Source: Diospyros lotus
Lineage: Eukaryota; Streptophyta; Magnoliopsida; Ericales; Ebenaceae
DNA: 64,000 bases
Direction: 5' to 3'
Assembly: GCF_014633365.1 (NCBI RefSeq)
Contig: NC_068344.1
Location: 31,313,170 to 31,377,169 of the forward strand
Position 1 is the stretch's first letter, and each line of letters begins with the position of its first letter. A program made the position numbers and the translations under genes. Under the pieces are notes generated by a model. The model ran no database searches. It saw nothing but the letters and a program-made list of their open reading frames with translations, and was not told the origin of the DNA. Shown one piece after another: positions 57,740-64,000 of this stretch.

Positions 57740-58130
57740 TTAAAGACGGATTTTGAGACGGAAAAAATCCATCTCAAAATAGAATCGGATTTGATAAAAA
57801 TCTGTCTCTAATCAGAGACAGATTTTCAGACGGATTTTTTTCGTCTATAATTGGACAAGAAATTTTTTGTCTCAAAATCCGTCTTCAATTTGAGACGGAT
57901 TTAGAGACGGTAAAAAATTCGTTTGTAATTAGAGACGGAAATAAATCCGTCTCAAATTTTTAGACGGATTTTTTCCGTCTCTAAATCCGTCTTTAATTTG
58001 GGACTGATTTATTTCAGTCTCTAAATCCGTCTCTATTTAGAGACGGATTTTTTCTGTCTCTAAATCCGTCTCAAAATTCATCTCTAATTTGAGACGGAAA
58101 AATCCGTCTCAAAAATCCGTCTCTAAACGC
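57740..58130. repeat. right subterminal repeat array of the CACTA element
   Basis: GAGACGGATTT / AAATCCGTCTC units in both orientations, mirror of the left array. Confidence 0.9.
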
Positions 58131-58611
58131 ATGTTTTCTTGTAGTGAGATTACCGCGAGGCTGGTCCTCGCGGCTAACCTAGCCATGAGAGCTTGCAGCC
58201 AGCGCCTGCTGGTCGCAAGGCTAGCCTTCGTGGCTAGCAGCTCGCTGCAGGCTGCCGCGAGGCAGGCCCCTAGCGGCCAGCGACTCACGATAGGTTGTCG
58301 CGAGGCTGGCCCTTGTGGCCAGCTCGCGGCCAGCACTTGTTGGCCGCGAGACTTTGTCTTGCCGTGAGGTCAGCTCGCAGCCGCAAGCTTGGCCTTTTGC
58401 GACTAGCCTTTTCCCTCAAAAGGGATTTTCTATTTTTTATTTAAAAACCCCTCACTTTCTCCTACCAAATTTTCATGGTACAACAATTACACATATTTTC
58501 TATGGAAGCAATCAAACACTCTATGAAAAATATGTGTAATTGTTGTGCCATGAAAAATATGTGTATGGTACAAGCATTTAAAGGTTCTTTCCATAGAATT
58601 TAACCAAGTTA

Positions 58612-58876
58612 TTTTTTTTAACTCGTCATCACTAGCGCCCCTGCTGCTCGACCCCACGATTCTAGCAGGAGATTTAAATCAAGGAACTTAACAGCCAGTT
58701 TCTATCCCTAGCCTCTCTCCGCTAACGTGAGGGTGATCTGATATTTTTTTAATTTTCAGGATAGCCCCTGATTGCTGAGGTTTCTCCCCTAACCAAATCT
58801 TGAACACGAAACTTGAGAGTTCAAAGAATAATACCCCAACAGTTATTCATTTACCAGTTGATCTATGCCCAGGGAC
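58612..58876 (-). mobile_element. tRNA-derived SINE
   Basis: On the minus strand it starts GTCCCTGGGCATAGATCAAC. TAGATCAACTGG (58865-58854) fits a polymerase III A box and GTGTTCAAGAT (58807-58797) a B box, followed by a tRNA-unrelated body and a poly(A) tail at 58619-58612. The 3' end is shared with the fragment at 33270-33327. The tRNA-like head is too diverged to be a tRNA gene. Confidence 0.6.
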
Positions 58877-58924
58877 ATGTTCCTAACCTCTCTTCTATCT
58901 CCGTGATCTAATAGAAGGAAGCTA

Positions 58925-59140
58925 TAGACTGTTCAATAGAAGCGCGAAGATGAATGGATGATTGCAAAATCATTTCAGGCGTATGCATGAGCTGTGGAAA
59001 GAAGGCAAACGCATATATAGATAGACTTCACTGATACAACATTGGATGAAACAAATTCTTCTTATAAATTGATAAGATGCATGCAAATAGCCTTATCATG
59101 TGTCCCAAAAAATCCAGCCCTAACTTGGCTACTACTCCTT
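58925..59140 (+). pseudogene. CHRK intron 6 / last-exon relic
   Basis: Same make-up as 48285-48500: GCGAAGATGAATGGATGATT, TTTCAG acceptor, GCATGAGCTGTGGAAAGAAG, CAAATTCTTCTTATAAATTG, GATGCATGCAAATAGCCTTA. Ends at CCAGCCCTAACTTGG. No open frame. Confidence 0.75.
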
Positions 59141-59276
59141 TTTTCCTTATTTAACAGGCAATGAAGGATCCATTGGAAGTTTGAAAATATGAACAATGCT
59201 ATTTAATAATGTCAACGTAGGGCCCTCATTCACCCCATAAACAACCGAATCATGTTCAGATTGGATTTTATAAAAA
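59141..59276. repeat. cluster repeat block (copy 4), left of the Helitron
   Basis: Continues at 61405; the two parts join to the sequence seen uninterrupted at 29670. Confidence 0.85.
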
Positions 59277-61404
59277 TTAGTGATGATCCCGTGTAATACA
59301 CGGGAGAGTTTAATTTAAAAATAAAAAAATAAATTTGTTATTTGATAAAATTTAAATTTAATTAATTATTCGCTATTCAATATGCTAATGGAGAACAATT
59401 TTAATTCAATGTATTTCTATTCAATGTATTAAAGAATAATTAACACATTAAGTAGGTCATTTGACAAAATACTTATAAATTTTTTTTATTAATTATATTA
59501 TATTTATTTATAAATAAATATTATAAAATCTATAATATATCCATTCAAAGACGTTCGTTATTTTCTATTTATTATATTATAAATTAAAACTCTTAAATAT
59601 GAGTAAGAATAGGTTTTTTGAATAATAACAAAATTTTAAAAATATGAATTTTGATTTCTTCCATAGTCTTAAAAATGTAATACCTTAAATATTAATTAGC
59701 ATTGAAAAACCCTAGCATTTGACAACCTTAAATAATTTTTTATGAATTTGTTAATATATCACATTTTTAAGACTAATATAATTATTAAAAAAATTAATAA
59801 TTAATTAATCATTATCTTTGATTTAATGCAAGTTTTTTAGAAAAAAATTCACTATTGATTGACAATTGGCAAAATACTTTGTTTGAATATCATATTTTAA
59901 TATTATATAAATATATATATAATAAAGATATAAAAATAATATTTTAAATAAATGAATAATTTTCTATGACTTAATTAATAGTTTAAGTTGCCTATTAATA
60001 TTTCTCATAAAACCCATGTAAATTTAATACAAATTTTAGAGGCAAAAAACAGTTTGGCAGATTTATGGAGGGAACAAAAATTTGCAAACTATTCTACTTT
60101 AATATAATATATTATATATTATTATATTATATAAAGATAAGATTTTATTTAATGGATAATTTTCCGTGACTTAGTTAATATTTTAAGTGTCTATTCATAT
60201 TTCTCATAAATAGTATTTATTTTTGATTGATTGACGAATGGAAAAATCTAACAAAAAATATTTATTTTTGATTAATTAATAACATTGAAAAATTCATGCA
60301 AGTTTAATACAAATTTTAGATGTAAAAAATAGTTTGACAGATTTTTGGAGGGAATAAATATTTGCATACTATTTTACTATATATTATATATTATATATAA
60401 TATATAGTATTTATATTATATTACATAAAGAAAGAATTTTATATAAATGAACAATATTTTGTGACTTAATTAATAGTTTAAGTGTCTATTTATATTCCTC
60501 ATAAATAGTATTTATTTTTGATTGATTGACGGATTAATTAAATATTTAATATTAACATAATAATGTATTGGAAAATCCATGATTAGCATTGAAAAACTTG
60601 TGTATTTAAAATCCATTATTAATTTTATAATAATTAGTATATATTATTTCAAAACAATTGAAAGATTTAAATTATTAATGCAAATTACAAAATGTAAATT
60701 ATTAATGCAATAAGTACTAAATGTAAATCATTAATACAAGTTTTGAGAGGAAATTTTATTACTACTTATTATTTCAAAGCAATTGAAAGATTTAAATTAT
60801 TAATGCAAATTATAAAATATAAATTATTAATGCAATAAGTATTAATTGCAAATCATTAATGCAAGTTTTGGAGAGAAATTTCTTTTTTCAAGACTATTAT
60901 ATTTATATATATATAAAGATATTTATATTCTATTATATAAAGATAGAATTTTGTATAAATGAATAATTTTTTGTAATTTAATTAATAATTTAAGTATCTA
61001 TTCATATTCCTCATAAATAGTATTTATTTTTAATTGATTGACAGATTAATTAAATATTTAATATTCACATAATAATGTATTGGAAAACCCATGATTAACA
61101 TTGAAAAACTTGTGTATTTAAAATTCATTATTAATTTTACAATAATTAGTACATATTATTTCAAAACAATTGAAAGATTTAAATTATTAAAGTAAATTAC
61201 AAAATATAAATTATTATTGCAATAAGTATTAAATGCAAATCATTAATGCAAGTTTTGGGGAGAAATTTTATTACTATTTATTATTTTAAAGCAATTGAAA
61301 ATTTTAAATTATTAATACAAATTATAAAATATAAATTATTAATGCAAGTTTTGGGGAAAAATTTTTTTTTTTTCAAGACTATTCTACTTTTATATATATA
61401 AAGA
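59277..61404 (-). mobile_element. Helitron, complete, non-autonomous, 2128 bp
   Basis: Minus-strand element: 5' end TCTTTATATATATAAAAG at 61404, 3' hairpin CCCGTGT-ATT-ACACGGG (59304-59288), 7-nt spacer, CTAA at 59280-59277. Inserted between A and T with no target duplication: the flanks TTTTATAAAAA and TTTTAAATTG rejoin exactly to the empty site at about 29670-29690. The interior consists of three to four diverged direct repeats (units with TAATTAATAGTTTAAGTGTC and AATTGAAAGATTTAAATTAT) and encodes no Rep/helicase. Confidence 0.92.
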
Positions 61405-61999
61405 TTTTAAATTGAAAACTCAGTTAGAATTGGGATTGGACCACTTCGATGTTCGATTTTAATTAGTCCAAACTCTTTATTTATTTTATTTTTAATATAT
61501 TTTTTTTAAAAAGTATATTTTATTTATATATATGATCCAAGCAATTATAAATACATACATATATATAATATTTATGTATTATACATTTTTGTTGTATTCA
61601 TTTTAATTATTATTAATATTCAATAGTCCTTGACCAATACCACGGATTGGACGGTGGTCCCATCAATTTTGGACTGAAATTTGAATATTAATGTCAAGAA
61701 TGCCACCTTAGAAAAAGTTATAAATTACCCTATTCTATTAATAGGGGATAATATTAATAAATAATATAATTTTATATAATGATTGTATTTGTATAATATT
61801 ACCTTAGCACCAAAATAATTAGATTATATATATATTATGTTAAAGATAATATATATAATATTTTTTTCATTAAATAAGAATATATTAATAATAAAATACC
61901 AAGCAAATACAATTTTCGTTAGGGCATATCTCGAGCAAGCAAAGAAAGAAAGACCATAACAACTACCAAACCAACCACACAAGAACGTGACAAAAGATA
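61405..61999. repeat. cluster repeat block (copy 4), right of the Helitron
   Basis: ATTGGGATTGGACCACTTCG, GGTGGTCCCATCAATTTTGG, TTCGTTAGGGCATATCTCGA as in the other copies; the GAAGGTCTAATA segment is deleted. Confidence 0.85.
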
Positions 62000-62434
62000 G
62001 AACAAAGACTCACAACACAAGGAATTGAAATTGGAGCGTGACATCATGCCGAGTTTGTGAGCACGGGCTCGACTGCATCTGAGTTCTGTTTAGCCCTCTC
62101 TAGTGCATTCTTCTTCTTCTGTTCCTTCTTCAACTAGGCCTTGGACTTTACAATAACAAAATCAAAACTAGAACCAGAACTCTCTTAGCTGCCAGATGAT
62201 GAATCCTTCTTCTCAACAGGATCTCGTTTACCCTTATTTTCAATAACCATAATTTTCTCCACAAGACATCATTCTTCCACTAGAAAACACAAATCCCTAG
62301 AAGAAGGAATGACTATATCCTCCTCCATGAGGGAGCAAAACCAATTTCCCATCAGCTGACCCGCCTTAGAAGAGTTGATAGGGCTAGCTTGAGAGACACC
62401 CTCGACAATCGCACACAATTAAGACATAGGTAAA
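62000..62434 (-). pseudogene. LINE-type gag relic, copy 4, cut by a copia element
   Basis: Same tail region as the other three copies (AAGAAGGAATGACTATATCC, AGAGTTGATAGGGCTAGCTT). The alignment with copy 2 stops at GACATAGGT/GACATAGCT, where the copia LTR begins. Confidence 0.55.
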
Positions 62435-63135
62435 TGTTATAAGTGAAGCTTCAAACACGACACCGTTTCTGGCAGGGGCAGGAGGGTCATTTTGGCAACC
62501 CCTATGGCTGCCCAAAATGGCAGTGTTTTGGGCCCTGGGTGGAGGGCCAAAACGGTAACACCCTTGCTGTTTCATTTGGCGTACTGATCTTTGTCTTTTA
62601 GCCTACCTCTCTCTCCCGATCGTCAATGCTCTGCTCTTTATACGACTCGATCTCCATCGCTTGAGTCTCCTTTATATCAACTATAGTCTCATCGGGATGA
62701 TGTAAGAGACGGCCTCCGTTTATCCGCTGCATCTAGGGTTTGTTCTGATCATTCTCTTGTTCTCATTCTTTCCGTTTCGATGTTCAGTTTTTGTTTTATT
62801 CTCTAAGTTGTAAGCCTCTAACCTTAGATTGTGGTTATGGGGTGGAGTTAAATTTCTGAGGGATTATTTTTGTACAGTGAGATCAGAGAGTTGCTTTTGG
62901 TTTGTAATCGGTGGCTGTAAATTTTTATCCCTATAGTGTAGTGAACTCCCTTTGTCGGAACTCAACGTGGACGTAACCCTCTTCAACGGGTGAACCACGG
63001 TAAATCTCGTGTTGATATTGTTAATTTGTTTTATGCTTGTGTATATTTTTGTCCATTCTTATGTGTAAGAAATTGGTCGCTTTTATTTGATTTTATAAGG
63101 GTTGATTAGGGTTAAACTTACGGCTCATCCCAACA
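62435..63135 (+). repeat. 5' LTR of the right-hand copia element
   Basis: TGTTATAAGTG ... CATCCCAACA, 701 bp. Confidence 0.85.
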
Positions 63136-63325
63136 GTGGTATCAGAGCCTTTTATACTCGCAGTACCTTCGACTAAGGTTTGTCTCGGTTAGGGTTTACT
63201 GGTGTGGTGTTGTCTTTCTTGGATTCCTAAGGTTTACTATAAGTCTCTCGTCGGTCTATTATTTTTTGCTGAGCGAGTCTGGTCAGTGTCTAGGGTTTCC
63301 TAGGGTACCTTCATGCAAAGTAAAG

Positions 63326-64000
63326 ATGACATCAACCCAATTTGAAATCGGTACATTCGATGGTAAAAGCGATTTCGGTAGTTGGAAGAAAAAGATGAGA
63401 GTCCTGCTCTCTCATCATAATGTGCTTATTACACTTGAATCCAACGAAGAGAAATGGACAGCAGAACAGCTCATAAGAGCTACTGAGGTAAGGGAAGAAG
63501 CATTAAATCTTATTTTTCTGCACCTTGGTGATAGTGTTATACGTAAAGTATATGGCATAAATACTCCTCTTGAATTATGGAATAAACTTGATTCATTATA
63601 TTCTGTTTTGTCTGCTCCTAATCTAGTTTATTTAAAGGGTATGCTATTAACTTTAAGATGAATGTTTCTAAATCTATGGATGAAAACATAGATGAGTTTA
63701 CCAAACTTAGTTTATTGTTAAGAGGAACTGATCAAGCCCTTGGTGATACCAGTGAGGCTATGATCCTTTTAAATTCACTGTCTGATGAATACAATGTGGT
63801 TAAACATGATTTACAGTATACTGGTATTGTGCCTAGTTTAGACCTTGTTATCTCAGGAATTAAGGCAAGAGAATTAGAATTAAATGCATATAAAAAACCA
63901 GCTAACAACTTGTTTGTTAAAGGCAAACCTGATAAAAGAAATAACATAGGAAATAGTAACCAAACTGTAGGTTCAGGTTTTAAGGGTAAGCAAAAGCCTA
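63326..64000 (+). pseudogene. copia gag, frameshifted, 3' end outside window
   Basis: From ATG 63326: MTSTQFEIGTFDGKSDFGSW and KKKMRVLLSHHNV are typical of the N terminus of copia gag, followed by the UBN2-type region (LWNKLDSLY..., LKGML). At about 63655 the frame shifts by one missing base (ACTTTAAGATG where ACTTTTAAGATG is expected) and continues in the next frame with MNVSKSMDENIDEF, LLRGTDQAL, LNSLSDEYN and a basic C-terminal stretch. I start at 63326 because this is the family's usual first Met; an upstream in-frame ATG at 63266 adds 20 unrelated residues. Confidence 0.8.

Larger units (their letters stand above)
51605..58146. mobile_element. CACTA (En/Spm) transposon, non-autonomous, 6.5 kb
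   Basis: Inverted termini CACTACAAGAAAACA at 51605 and TGTTTTCTTGTAGTG ending at 58146. Dense subterminal repeats of GAGACGGATTT in both orientations at 51620-52050 and 57740-58130, the usual transposase-binding arrangement. Flanking triplets AGG/AGA fit a 3-bp duplication with one change. Inside are a Transposase_24 fragment (52388-52870, minus) and a GC-rich minisatellite (54785-55300). No catalytic transposase (TNPD/DUF4218 type) found, so it depends on a helper. Confidence 0.9.
50836..58611 (+). mobile_element. Harbinger-like element, split by a CACTA element and missing its right end
   Basis: Left end GGAGTGTGTTTGATTGCACA CATTTACCATA; right part 58477-58611 (CAACAATTACACATATTTTC, GGTACAAGCATTTAAA, CTTTCCATAGAATTTA) matches the reverse complement of the element at 29966-30209. 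Between them are a tandem array at about 50985-51340 and GC-rich GCCGCGAGGCTGGTCCTCGCG-type repeats on both sides of the CACTA insertion. The right terminus is lost at the SINE. Confidence 0.5.
62435..64000 (+). mobile_element. Ty1/copia retrotransposon, 5' part (continues past the window)
   Basis: LTR 62435-63135, primer-binding site TGGTATCAGAGC at 63137, then a gag frame. A different family from 17387-21917 (701-bp LTR, different gag). The left target copy would be GTAAA (62430-62434); the right end is outside the window. Confidence 0.9.

Noticed and set aside
58797..58865. tRNA gene on the minus strand
   Set aside because: Only A- and B-box-like motifs are present with wide spacing, no cloverleaf or CCA-type acceptor pairing; a SINE head is the better reading.

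Overview
This is nuclear DNA from a flowering plant, most likely a eudicot. The evidence is plant class V (GH18) chitinase genes, a plant receptor-like kinase of the RD type, and typical plant mobile elements (Ty1/copia, a large non-coding LTR element, CACTA, hAT, Harbinger-like, Helitron, SINE, LINE-type gag), all in AT-rich sequence with spliced genes. I cannot name the species.

The core of the window is a decaying gene cluster. It holds two intact-looking secreted class V chitinase genes (12376-14066 and 26475-28242) and two copies of a chitinase-derived receptor kinase, CHRK-A (33747-36507) and CHRK-B (41302-44263). The receptor layout is a GH18 ectodomain, one transmembrane exon and a Ser/Thr kinase, as in tobacco CHRK1. 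In both receptors the GH18 catalytic Glu is Ala and the neighbouring Asp is Cys, so the ectodomain should bind rather than cleave. CHRK-B keeps one open frame over seven exons (777 codons) except for a single TGA at codon 563. CHRK-A has lost the kinase N-lobe and carries three further in-frame stops. At least seven smaller relics of the same family lie at 5.6, 23.5, 29.4, 38.3, 46.1, 48.3 and 58.9 kb, plus one relic of the chitinase 3' end at 39-40.7 kb. The cluster therefore grew by repeated duplication of a chitinase plus receptor unit and is now eroding.

Region by region: 1-4.3 kb is a Helitron end, copia-type LTRs and a Harbinger-like element. 5.2-5.9 kb is a chimaeric kinase relic. 8.5-11.8 kb is a young non-coding LTR element packed with four minisatellites. 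12.4-14.1 kb is chitinase A. 17.4-21.9 kb is a very young copia element with only two in-frame stops. 23.5-25.6 kb is a truncated receptor 5' end and a repeat block. 26.5-28.2 kb is chitinase B. 28.7-33.7 kb is duplicated spacer with kinase relic, LINE gag relic and Harbinger-like pair. 33.7-36.5 kb is CHRK-A. 38.3-41.2 kb is relics plus a gutted hAT element. 41.3-44.3 kb is CHRK-B. 46-50.8 kb holds further relics, an LRR receptor-like protein fragment and a foldback element. 50.8-58.6 kb is a CACTA element nested in an older element. 58.6-62.4 kb is a SINE, a kinase relic and a Helitron with a recognisable empty site elsewhere in the window. 62.4 kb to the end is the left part of another copia element.

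How the genes may work together (inference): secreted chitinases release chitooligosaccharides from fungal walls or act on plant glycoconjugates, while the catalytically dead GH18 receptor could sense such ligands. As they stand, neither receptor copy can make a complete kinase, so the likely products are membrane-anchored GH18 proteins without kinase function.
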